Source: an uncultured Syntrophobacteraceae bacterium (GTDB lineage: Bacteria; Desulfobacterota; Syntrophobacteria; Syntrophobacterales; Syntrophobacteraceae). From it: a DNA stretch of 7,949 bases. Under the pieces are notes generated by a model. It did not search any database. It saw only the letters and a list, made by a program, of their open reading frames with translations, and was not told the DNA's origin. The position numbers and the translations under genes are program-made. The stretch is from contig CALBZH010000031.1 in NCBI GenBank assembly GCA_937889795.1, positions 1-7,949 on the forward strand. Reading direction: 5' to 3'. Below are positions 1-6,873 of this stretch, piece after piece (within the stretch, counting starts at the first letter, position 1; every line of letters begins with the position of its first letter).

Positions 1-65
1 TGAGCTTGCAGGCGAATCCCCTGATTCCCTGTCGAGTGAAAGCGAGCGTCTGATCGGACGGGCCG

Positions 66-99
66 CTTCCGTTGCCTTCTTCCGTCCGCCTTTGCCTTC
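66..99 (+). repeat. Short direct repeats upstream of the sigma-54 element
   Basis: TTGCCTTC occurs at 72-79 and 92-99, exactly 20 bp apart (about two helical turns). The overlapping 7-mer CTTCCGT occurs at 66-72 and 79-85. They lie about 130-165 bp upstream of the predicted start site, a distance typical of activator sites at sigma-54 promoters. Pyrimidine-rich short repeats can arise by chance, so a binding-site role is a guess. Confidence 0.25.
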
Positions 100-204
100 G
101 CAAAATGGCCTCCCATCCCCTTTGGGGCACCCGTTCGAGATGCTCCCCAACCCTTCAATCGCACTCAATACTTTCTGAGATCTCCCCGTCTGTGTCAAGG
201 CGAC

Positions 205-221
205 TTGGTATGTCAATTGCT
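205..221 (+). promoter_or_regulatory. Predicted sigma-54 (RpoN) promoter, -24/-12
   Basis: The sequence TTGGTATGTCAATTGCT matches the sigma-54 consensus TTGGCACG-N4-TTGCT with only two mismatches outside the N4. The invariant GG (207-208) and GC (219-220) have exactly 10 nt between them. A start site about 12 nt past the GC would lie near 231-232, giving a leader of about 280 nt before the hybrid kinase start at 512. Sigma-54 promoters require an AAA+ enhancer-binding activator, so transcription would be strictly signal-dependent. The long leader is the main reservation; another start closer to 512 is not excluded, though no good alternative promoter was seen. Confidence 0.6.
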
Positions 222-294
222 AATCCTTGAACAGCACATCAACGGATTCCTAAGGTCCATGCCACCCATCACTGCCCAGCAGAGTGAGGAATCA

Positions 295-336
295 CCTGAG
301 CAGTCATTCCGCCTCAAGTCGTGATGACTGTTCGGG
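295..336 (+). promoter_or_regulatory. 13-bp hairpin in the predicted leader
   Basis: CCTGAGCAGTCAT (295-307) pairs with ATGACTGTTCGGG (324-336) in an uninterrupted 13-bp RNA stem with two G-U wobbles (297/334 and 300/331) and a 16-nt loop. The inner 7 bp are perfect in DNA as well. No T tract follows, so it is not an intrinsic terminator. It lies downstream of the sigma-54 element and about 175 nt before the first gene. It could be an RNA structure, an operator palindrome, or chance. Confidence 0.4.
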
Positions 337-511
337 CTCCGGATAGCTTTCTGCGCGAGGCTCGTCACGCAACCTCACAGGGGGTGCGGGTGCAGCCGGC
401 ATCCGTAGTTTTGCCGAGTATTGCAATTGCGGAAGAGTGACACGATCCCCATGGAACCAGGCCAGTTAGGCGAGCCCGGGGCGATGCGGTCCCGGAGCGA
501 CATGGAGAGCT

Positions 512-3500
512 ATGAACGGTCCCGATTACCCCGCTCAAAGCAAACGTCTGAAATGGATGCCTCGATGGCTGGGTTGCCTGCCCTTCGCCTTCTGCTTGCT
601 GCTTCTCTGGCAAGGTTGGTGCCCGGGCGCCGAGTCAACCGGGACGCGGGGAGCCTTTGACGGGGGCGGCACCGCGCAAAGCCTCTCGGCCGGAAGCGCT
701 TCGGAGGACTCTCGGGGCGTTGTTCGCATCGGGGTCCCGGCCTACCGTGGGCGCGAGGCCAGTCTGGCCGAGTGGGCCCCGATGGTGGAGCAGTTGAGCA
801 GCCAGCTGGCGCCCGCACGCTTCGAGATTGTTCCCTTGTCCTCGAACGAAATCGAAAAGGAGGCCGAAGCTCACTCGGTCGATATTCTCGTGATGAACCC
901 CTCTCTGGGTCTCCAGAGCACCGAATCAGCCGTCAGGGAGTCTTTCAGGGCGATCAAGCCGCCTTCCGCCTCGCAGGAGCACGGCAAGGTTTTCTCTCTT
1001 CAGATGCTCGGCCGATACAGGCTCTACCTTGGAGTTGCTTTGGGAGCCGCCGTTGGCATGGTCGTCCTCCTGACGCTGATCCTGCGCACAAGCTTGAAGC
1101 TCAAGCGTGCCGTGACGGCTCTCGAGGTGTCCAAAGGAGAATGGGAGCGTACCTTCGACGCTTTGCCTGACTTGGTGGCAGTCATCAGCCGCGACAAGAC
1201 GCTCCTTCGAGTCAACCGGGCCATGGCGGAGCGCTACGGACTCACTCGGGACGCATGCAAAGGCAGGCTCTGCTACGACGTGATCCACTGTGAGGCACTG
1301 GAGGCGATCTGCCCGCATTATGAAGGGCTTAGCGGAAAGTACCCCTCTCCGATCGAGCTCTATGAAGCCTCTCTCGACAGCTACCTCCTCGTTACCTACA
1401 CGCCCATCTTCGATGCCGACGGGCAGCACTCCGGCAGCATCTTCGCGGCGATGGACGTCACGGAGCTCAAGCGGTCGGAGAAGGCTTTGCGAGAAAGCGA
1501 GCGGTCCTTCCGGCACCTGTTTGAGGAATCAGCCGATCCCATTGTCATCTTGGATGAGGATCGCATGATCGACTGCAACCCAGCGACGCTATCGCTGTTC
1601 GGCTACGCGAAGAAGGAGGAGTTGCGGTCTCGGGGCTTCTGGGAGCTCTCACCCCCCGTCCAACCGGACGGCGAAGCGTCACGGCACAAAAGCAATGAAA
1701 TGCTTCTCAGGGCCATGACCGAAGGCCATCTCTGCTTTGAGTGGCAATGCAGCAGGGCTGACGGCAGTGAATTCCCCGCATCGGTCATGCTGACGCCCAT
1801 CACGCTTCATGGCAACCCGGTCTTTCATGCCACTCTTCGGGACATCACCGATGCCAAGCGGATCGAAGACGACCTGAAACGCTCGAAGCTGGAGCTGGAG
1901 CAGATCAACGAGCAGTTGGAGCAGACCATCGCCCGCGCCAACCAGATGGCCGTTCAGGCCGAGCTGGCCAACGTTGCCAAGTCTCAGTTTCTGGCGAAGA
2001 TGAGTCATGAGATTCGAACCCCCATGAACGGTGTCATTGGAATGACGGAGCTGCTCCTGGAGACCGAGCTGGATCCCGAGCAGCGAAAGTACACTGAACT
2101 GGCCAGAACGGGCGCGGAAAGCCTGCTGCACCTCCTCAACGACATTCTGGACTTCTCCAAGATCGAAGCCGGCAAGCTGACGTTGGAGAGTCTGGATTTT
2201 GATCTGCGCTCGAGCATGGAAGAAACCATGGATATGCTGGCCGTCCGCGCGGGCGAAAAGGGCCTCGAGCTGGTCTGCATCGTGGGTCCCGAAGTCCCGT
2301 CCCTGCTGCGGGGCGACCCCGGCCGGCTGCGCCAGATCCTTGTCAACCTGGCGGGGAATGCAATCAAGTTCACCAAGGAGGGAGAAGTTGTTGTTCGTGT
2401 CGATCTCCTTGAGGAGGACGAAGCCTCTGTGCGGCTGAGCTGTGCCGTCACGGATACAGGAATCGGCATTCCAGTGGATCGGGTGAGTCGCCTCTTCCAA
2501 CCGTTCACTCAGGCTGACGAGTCCACCACGCGCAAATTCGGTGGAACCGGCCTGGGTCTGGCGATCTCGAAACAACTGGCGGAGCTCATGGGTGGTGAAA
2601 TCGGGGTGGAGAGCAACCTCGGAGAAGGCTCCAGGTTCTGGTTCACGGTGAAGCTGGCAAAACAGGCTGCCGTGGAACATTCGCTCCCCGACTCTCTCGC
2701 CGAGCTTCGCGACCTTCGGGTCCTTGTTGCGGACGACAGTCGTTCGAGCCGAGAGCTGCTTCGGATGAGCTTGGAGTCGTGGGGATGCCGGATCGAGGAG
2801 GTCGAGAGCGGCGCCGCCGCTCTGAGACGACTGAGTGAAGCCGTGGTCGATGGGGATCCGTTTCAGATCGCCCTTGTGGACTTGTTGATGCCCGGACCCA
2901 ACGGATCCAGGCTCGGCGATGCGCTGAAGGAGATGGCACTGCTTGGAGGGACACGAATCATCGCCATGATGCCCCTTGGGCAGAGGGAGAGTACGGCGGC
3001 TCATCACAACGGCTCTATGGCTTCAATCTCCAAACCTGTGCGGCAGGCACAGCTTTTGAAAAGCCTTGCTGGCTCAATAAGTCAGCCGGATGGTGCAATG
3101 GACGAGAGCGGTCCGTCGATGGATCGTTTGAGCCAACCCCCAGCGGGGTCATTGAGCCGTGCACGCCTTCTGCTTGCCGAGGATCAGTTCACCAACCAAC
3201 AGGTCGCTCAAGCAATCCTATCGAAGCTCGGGTACGAGGCCGACGTGGTGTCGAATGGCTTGGAGGCGCTGAGGGCCCTGGAGCGCAAGGACTATGACCT
3301 GGTCTTCATGGACTGCCAGATGCCCGAAATGGATGGTTATCGGGCGACCCGAGTCATCCGCAATCCCAAGTCCCGGGTCCGCAGTCACGAAATACCGGTC
3401 ATCGCTTTGACGGCAAATGCCTCCCCCGATGACAGGGAGAAGTGCATCCGGGCCGGCATGAGTGACTACCTTGCCAAGCCAATCAGGCACAAGGCCGTGC

Positions 3501-3946
3501 TGGAGATGCTCGATCGCTGGCTTCCCAAGACGCTTCAGGAAAACACGACGGCCCCTGCTTCCGAAGGAAAGACGACACCGACGGTCGTTTACGGTGAATC
3601 GGACACCGATGTTTTCAGCGAATCGGACCTGATGGATCGGCTCATGGGGGATTCGGAGCTGGCCTCGACCATCATTGAGGGCTTTCTGGAAGACATGACG
3701 ATTCAGATCGAATCCCTGAGGCACTCGGTCGAAGCCGACAATTGTGTCGAGGCTCGGCGACTGGCGCACATGATCAAAGGAGCGGCCGCGAACATCGGGG
3801 CTCCCCTGTTCAAGAGGGCTGCCCAGGAGATGGAAAGAGCGGCGGAGGCCGGACAAGTCGAGTCGCTGCGGCAAGGGCTTCCCGAGCTTCGTGGCCGGTA
3901 TGCCCAGCTAGAAGGGACTCTGAGACGGAATCGAAGTACCTTGTGA
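512..3946 (+). CDS. Membrane hybrid histidine kinase, PAS-PAS-HisKA-HATPase-REC-REC-Hpt
   Basis: A 1144-residue sensor kinase at the head of a phosphorelay. The N-terminus has a basic stretch and a hydrophobic signal segment (about 17-40). A short periplasmic region (70-165) resembles pieces of a PhnD/TtrS-type binding domain, and a membrane helix follows at about 171-191. Two PAS domains lie at about 208-320 and 329-450, then a coiled-coil linker. HisKA has His499 in SHEIRTP. HATPase shows Asn612/Asn616, DTGIGI (648-653) and GGTGLGL (677-683). Receiver 1 (about 734-855) has Asp741/742, Asp790 and Lys841, but Met820 where Thr/Ser is expected. Receiver 2 (about 884-1003) is intact, with Asp891, Asp934, Thr967 and Lys989. 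A C-terminal Hpt domain has His1086 in AHMIKG. The ATG at 512 follows GGAG (504-507) at 4 nt; ATG 557 is less likely because it would shorten the signal segment's basic leader. Translation ends in tandem TGA TAG stops (3944-3949). The architecture is BarA/TorS-like; the ligand is unknown. Confidence 0.93.
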   Translation: MNGPDYPAQSKRLKWMPRWLGCLPFAFCLLLLWQGWCPGAESTGTRGAFDGGGTAQSLSAGSASEDSRGVVRIGVPAYRGREASLAEWAPMVEQLSSQLAPARFEIVPLSSNEIEKEAEAHSVDILVMNPSLGLQSTESAVRESFRAIKPPSASQEHGKVFSLQMLGRYRLYLGVALGAAVGMVVLLTLILRTSLKLKRAVTALEVSKGEWERTFDALPDLVAVISRDKTLLRVNRAMAERYGLTRDACKGRLCYDVIHCEALEAICPHYEGLSGKYPSPIELYEASLDSYLLVTYTPIFDADGQHSGSIFAAMDVTELKRSEKALRESERSFRHLFEESADPIVILDEDRMIDCNPATLSLFGYAKKEELRSRGFWELSPPVQPDGEASRHKSNEMLLRAMTEGHLCFEWQCSRADGSEFPASVMLTPITLHGNPVFHATLRDITDAKRIEDDLKRSKLELEQINEQLEQTIARANQMAVQAELANVAKSQFLAKMSHEIRTPMNGVIGMTELLLETELDPEQRKYTELARTGAESLLHLLNDILDFSKIEAGKLTLESLDFDLRSSMEETMDMLAVRAGEKGLELVCIVGPEVPSLLRGDPGRLRQILVNLAGNAIKFTKEGEVVVRVDLLEEDEASVRLSCAVTDTGIGIPVDRVSRLFQPFTQADESTTRKFGGTGLGLAISKQLAELMGGEIGVESNLGEGSRFWFTVKLAKQAAVEHSLPDSLAELRDLRVLVADDSRSSRELLRMSLESWGCRIEEVESGAAALRRLSEAVVDGDPFQIALVDLLMPGPNGSRLGDALKEMALLGGTRIIAMMPLGQRESTAAHHNGSMASISKPVRQAQLLKSLAGSISQPDGAMDESGPSMDRLSQPPAGSLSRARLLLAEDQFTNQQVAQAILSKLGYEADVVSNGLEALRALERKDYDLVFMDCQMPEMDGYRATRVIRNPKSRVRSHEIPVIALTANASPDDREKCIRAGMSDYLAKPIRHKAVLEMLDRWLPKTLQENTTAPASEGKTTPTVVYGESDTDVFSESDLMDRLMGDSELASTIIEGFLEDMTIQIESLRHSVEADNCVEARRLAHMIKGAAANIGAPLFKRAAQEMERAAEAGQVESLRQGLPELRGRYAQLEGTLRRNRSTL

Positions 3947-3962
3947 TAGGAGCGACCTCTCG

Positions 3963-4358
3963 ATGAAATCATTAGTGGTAGAAGACGACGTGACCAGCAG
4001 GCTGTATCTCAGCACATTGCTTCAGGATTTTGGCGAGACCCACGCTGTTGTGAACGGCGAGGAAGCGGTGAGTGCCTTTTCCATTGCCATGGACAAGGGG
4101 AGGCCGTATGACCTCGTCTGTCTGGACATCATGATGCCCGAGCTGGACGGTCAGGACACGCTTCGAGCCATTCGCGCCCTCGAGGAAAAGGCCGGGGTTC
4201 TGGTCGGCCGTGGAGCCAAGGTCATCATGGTGTCCGCCTTGGGAGACAAGGACAACGTCCTTACCGCCTTCAGGGAGCTGTGTGACGCCTACCTCGTAAA
4301 GCCTACTTCGAAAGCCCAGCTACACCGGCAGCTGCAGACTCTCGGGCTCGCGGGATGA
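3963..4358 (+). CDS. CheY-like single-domain response regulator
   Basis: A 131-residue stand-alone receiver with no output domain. The acidic pair is Asp8/Asp9, the phospho-acceptor Asp55 (CLDIMMPELDG), the switch residue Ser91 and the conserved Lys113 (VKP), so it should be phosphorylatable. Between beta-4 and the preceding helix it has a slightly extended segment (LEEKAGVLVGRGAK). It sits 16 nt after the hybrid kinase, with AGGAG at 3948-3952 before the ATG, and overlaps the next gene by 4 nt (ATGA). The position suggests it takes phosphate from the kinase's Hpt (His1086) or from the downstream CheA, acting as a shuttle, phosphate sink or protein-binding switch. Nothing in the sequence shows that it binds the flagellar motor, so I do not call it CheY. 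Confidence 0.92.
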   Translation: MKSLVVEDDVTSRLYLSTLLQDFGETHAVVNGEEAVSAFSIAMDKGRPYDLVCLDIMMPELDGQDTLRAIRALEEKAGVLVGRGAKVIMVSALGDKDNVLTAFRELCDAYLVKPTSKAQLHRQLQTLGLAG

Positions 4359-6433
4359 GATGGCCCATGCGACTGCTGCTTGCCGATGATGATTTCACTT
4401 CCCGTCAAATCCTTCAGGCCATGCTGACGAAATGGGGATTTGAAGTGGACCCCGTCCACGACGGTAACGAGGCCTGGCAGGCATTGAGCCGGCCGGATGC
4501 TCCTCGGATTGCCATCCTGGACTGGATCATGCCCGGCATGGATGGGCTGGAAGTCGTTCGCAAGCTGAGGGCGCAGGAAACCACCGACCCCCGTTACGTC
4601 ATCATTCTGACTTCCAGAGACCAGAAGAAGGACCTTGCCGAAGCACTGAATGCGGGGGCCGACGACTATATCACCAAGCCCTTCAACACCGACGAGCTGC
4701 TAGCGCGCATCGGCGTCGGAATCCGGGTGACGGGGCTTCAGGCATCGTTGGCCGCACGCGTGAGGGAGCTTCACGAGGCCAACGCAACCATCGCGCAGCT
4801 CGCCTGCACGGATGAGCTGACCCAGCTGGCGAACCGCCGCTCGTTCAATGACCGGCTGACGAGGGAGCTTAGCGCAGCCAGTCGCCATGGATACTCCCTG
4901 GCATTGATCATGGCGGATCTGGATCACTTCAAGAATGTCAACGATTCCTTCGGACACGATGCCGGGGATCGTGTCATCGAAGCCTTTGCAGGTCTTCTGC
5001 TCCAGGCGGTGCGACGGGAGGATCAGCCCGCCCGATGGGGAGGAGAGGAATTCGCCATCCTGCTGTCCCATACCGATGCCGCCGGAGGGTCGATGGTGGC
5101 CGAGCGCATTCGATCCGCCTTCGAGCAGACGCGGTGTAACGGGGTGAGTCTTCCTTTGACAGCAAGCTTTGGAGTGGCCGGGCTGGTCGAGGGGGATACG
5201 GGTGAAAGCCTCTTGAGACGAGCGGACAGCGCTCTCATGCGGGCCAAAACCCAGGGGCGCAACCGGGTGGTGGTCGCCCGCGAGGAGGGGAAATATGCTG
5301 AAACGGACAGCCTCTCCAAGCCGATCGGTGCGGAAAGCTCCCTCGTACTCATTGTGGACGATGATCCGGTCACCGTCATGATGCTGGGCGGGATTCTGGG
5401 AAATGCCGGGTTTGGGACGGCAAGCGCCAGCAGCGGTGGCGAGGCGATCACCCAGTCCCTTGCGTTGAGGCCGGATCTGGTCTTACTGGACGTTCATCTG
5501 CCGGATATGGACGGATTCACCGTCTGCAAGCGCATTCAATCGAATTCCACAATGGCGGACACGCCCATTCTCTTCATCTCCGCCACCGAAGACACGTTGG
5601 TCAAGGCACAGGGCTTCGATGCCGGCGGGGTCGACTACATCACCAAGCCCCTGGCGGGCGTGGAAGTGATCGCACGGGTGAGGACCCACCTTCGGCTCAA
5701 GCATGCCTATGAAACGCTGGAGCGCCTCCAGGCCGAGCGGGTGGAGCGACTCGCCGCCACCCAGAAGATGATTCTCCCGCCACCCGACCTCATGCCGGAT
5801 GCCCGGTTTGCGGTGGCCCTGAAGCAGATCCACGGGGCCGGGGGGGATTTCTACGACGTCATTCCCGTGGGGGAAAGCCTCGTGGATTACATCGTTGCCG
5901 ATGCGAGCGGTCATGAGCTGGAGACGTCTCTCTGGACCACGGCCATGAAGACCCTCCTGCATGAGCACGCCCGGTCCATGCTCGACCCGACGGGAATCCT
6001 CAAGGCGGTCAACAGGTCTCTGTGCCGGGTCATGCCGGATGGCATCTTCTTCACGGTCCTCTACGCACGGCTGAACCGGCAAAGCGGCCTTCTGACCCTC
6101 GTGAATGGCGGCCATCCTCCCGCAATCTGCCTCCGAAAGGGAGACCCGTTTGCCGTGATCGACCAGACGGGGGATGTCATCGGCGCCTTTGCGGACGCCG
6201 TTTTCGAGACGACGGACATCCAGCTGAGCAGGGGGGATCGGTTCTTTCTGTACACGGATGGACTCGTGGAAAACAACAGCGGAGGCCGGAGCACTGGCAT
6301 CGCCGCCCTCGGCGGTCTTTTTCAGTCGTACCGGGATCTCCCTCTGGCTGAGGTCGTGGATGCGGCTACGGTTGAAGTGCTGACAAGCCTCGACACCACG
6401 GACGATATCGTTTTGCTAGGGGTGGAGATGTGA
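4355..6433 (+). CDS. Four-domain response regulator: REC-GGDEF-REC-PP2C (SpoIIE/RsbU type)
   Basis: A 692-residue soluble protein with two receiver/output pairs in one chain. Receiver 1 (about 5-122): Asp11/12, Asp56, Thr86, Lys108. A helical linker leads to a GGDEF domain (about 148-308) with Asp188, the FKxxND element and an intact GGEEF motif (229-233). RxxD (Arg220-Asp223), five residues before it, is the usual c-di-GMP inhibitory I-site. It should therefore be an active, product-inhibited diguanylate cyclase. Receiver 2 (about 329-448): Asp335/336, Asp379, Ser409, Lys431. A short coiled coil leads to a PP2C/SpoIIE phosphatase (about 475-692) with metal ligands Asp498 (GGDFYD), Asp516 (ADASGHE), Asp635 (TDGLVE) and Asp683/684 (TTDD). 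The likely substrate is the phospho-STAS protein two genes on. It overlaps both neighbours by 4 nt, suggesting translational coupling. ATG 4367 (Met5) is an alternative start that would keep the whole receiver. Confidence 0.93.
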   Translation: MRWPMRLLLADDDFTSRQILQAMLTKWGFEVDPVHDGNEAWQALSRPDAPRIAILDWIMPGMDGLEVVRKLRAQETTDPRYVIILTSRDQKKDLAEALNAGADDYITKPFNTDELLARIGVGIRVTGLQASLAARVRELHEANATIAQLACTDELTQLANRRSFNDRLTRELSAASRHGYSLALIMADLDHFKNVNDSFGHDAGDRVIEAFAGLLLQAVRREDQPARWGGEEFAILLSHTDAAGGSMVAERIRSAFEQTRCNGVSLPLTASFGVAGLVEGDTGESLLRRADSALMRAKTQGRNRVVVAREEGKYAETDSLSKPIGAESSLVLIVDDDPVTVMMLGGILGNAGFGTASASSGGEAITQSLALRPDLVLLDVHLPDMDGFTVCKRIQSNSTMADTPILFISATEDTLVKAQGFDAGGVDYITKPLAGVEVIARVRTHLRLKHAYETLERLQAERVERLAATQKMILPPPDLMPDARFAVALKQIHGAGGDFYDVIPVGESLVDYIVADASGHELETSLWTTAMKTLLHEHARSMLDPTGILKAVNRSLCRVMPDGIFFTVLYARLNRQSGLLTLVNGGHPPAICLRKGDPFAVIDQTGDVIGAFADAVFETTDIQLSRGDRFFLYTDGLVENNSGGRSTGIAALGGLFQSYRDLPLAEVVDAATVEVLTSLDTTDDIVLLGVEM
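6418..6422 (+). promoter_or_regulatory. Ribosome binding site for the GTG-started serine kinase
   Basis: AGGGG lies 7 nt before the GTG at 6430, inside the end of the preceding gene. The only ATG nearby (6428) is the last codon of the preceding gene and is followed directly by TGA, so GTG is the best-supported start. Confidence 0.6.
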
Positions 6434-6873
6434 GCCCATCCGGCGCAAACAGATCAGGCGTTCTGTGTCGTGCGATCCGCTCCGTCGCATCGGAGGTGGA
6501 TGAGCTGTGCCGCGAGGCACGAAACTTGATCGCCTCGGCGGGGTACCCCGAAGAGATCTTTCCGGTTGAGCTTCTGCTCCGCGAGAGTCTGAACAACGCC
6601 ATGATCCACGGCAATGGCAACGACGGGGCGAAGTGGATTTGGGCCAAGGTGAGGGTCGGAGCACAATGCATCCTGCTCAGCGTGCTGGACGAGGGGCTGG
6701 GATTCGACTGCAGCATGCCCCGCAACCGGGCTCCCGACGTTGGGGCCACCTGCGGGAGAGGGCTGTTCATCTACACATTGTACGCAAATCGGGTGTTTTT
6801 CAACGGGAAAGGCAACCACGTCTGTTTGTGGCGGTCCGTGATCCGGGAGAAGGAGAGGAGCAATCGTGAGTGA
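6430..6873 (+). CDS. RsbW/SpoIIAB-type serine protein kinase (HATPase_c_2)
   Basis: A 147-residue single-domain GHKL ATPase of the anti-sigma factor kinase type. The N-box reads ELLLRESLNNAMIHGN (47-62; key residues Glu52, Asn55/Asn56, His60), the G1 box DEGLGFD (87-93) and the G2 region GRGLFIY (109-115). The tail ANRVFFNGKGNHVCLWR has the strand pattern usual for this family. There is no HisKA domain, so it is not a histidine kinase. Family members phosphorylate a Ser on a STAS antagonist and bind a sigma factor or other target when the antagonist is phosphorylated. It lies between a PP2C phosphatase and a STAS gene, which completes a partner-switching set. Translation starts at GTG (6430), overlapping the upstream TGA by 4 nt, and the end overlaps the STAS gene by 8 nt. 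The bound target is unknown. Confidence 0.88.
   Translation: MSPSGANRSGVLCRAIRSVASEVDELCREARNLIASAGYPEEIFPVELLLRESLNNAMIHGNGNDGAKWIWAKVRVGAQCILLSVLDEGLGFDCSMPRNRAPDVGATCGRGLFIYTLYANRVFFNGKGNHVCLWRSVIREKERSNRE
6856..6860 (+). promoter_or_regulatory. Ribosome binding site for the STAS gene
   Basis: AGGAG, in the purine-rich stretch 6845-6860, lies 5 nt before the GTG at 6866. It supports that GTG as the start although it overlaps the end of the kinase gene. Confidence 0.65.

Larger units (their letters stand above)
1..511. other. Non-coding upstream region and probable operon leader
   Basis: No convincing gene is seen on either strand in these 511 bases. The region holds a sigma-54-type promoter match at 205-221, short direct repeats between 66 and 99, and a hairpin at 295-336, each listed separately. 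Two tiny ATG frames, 259-324 (21 codons) and 324-440 (38 codons), sit in the predicted leader and share one base at a TGATG junction. Neither has a good Shine-Dalgarno or a recognisable product. No intrinsic terminator for an upstream gene is evident; the inverted repeat around 117-127 (CCCC-TTT-GGGG) has only four pairs and no T tract. Confidence 0.7.

Noticed and set aside
61..75. Second sigma-54-like element (GGCC...TTGC)
   Set aside because: GG and GC are separated by 11 nt rather than the required 10, and the -24 half is poor.
112..130. Possible terminator (CCCC-TTT-GGGG) for an upstream gene
   Set aside because: Only four base pairs, and no T tract on either side.
227..255. Sigma-70-like promoter (TTGAAC, 17 nt, CTAAGG)
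   Set aside because: The -10 half matches TATAAT poorly; the overlapping sigma-54 element is much stronger.
259..440. Two tiny ATG frames (259-324 and 324-440) joined at a TGATG in the leader
   Set aside because: Start signals are weak (AAGG only 3 nt before 259, none before 324), and the 21- and 38-residue products have no recognisable features. A leader peptide cannot be excluded but is not supported.
421..660. Plus-strand 79-codon frame overlapping the start of the hybrid kinase
   Set aside because: It overlaps the well-supported signal-peptide region in another frame and its translation is Arg/Ala-rich, typical of a shadow frame.
1679..3007. Long minus-strand open frame (442 codons) antisense to the hybrid kinase
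   Set aside because: It overlaps the kinase catalytic and receiver domains, whose motifs are clear on the + strand. Its translation has no recognisable domain, and long antisense frames are common in GC-rich genes.
6022..6351. Plus-strand 109-codon frame inside the PP2C domain
   Set aside because: A shadow of the fusion regulator in another frame, with low-complexity Arg/Pro-rich translation.
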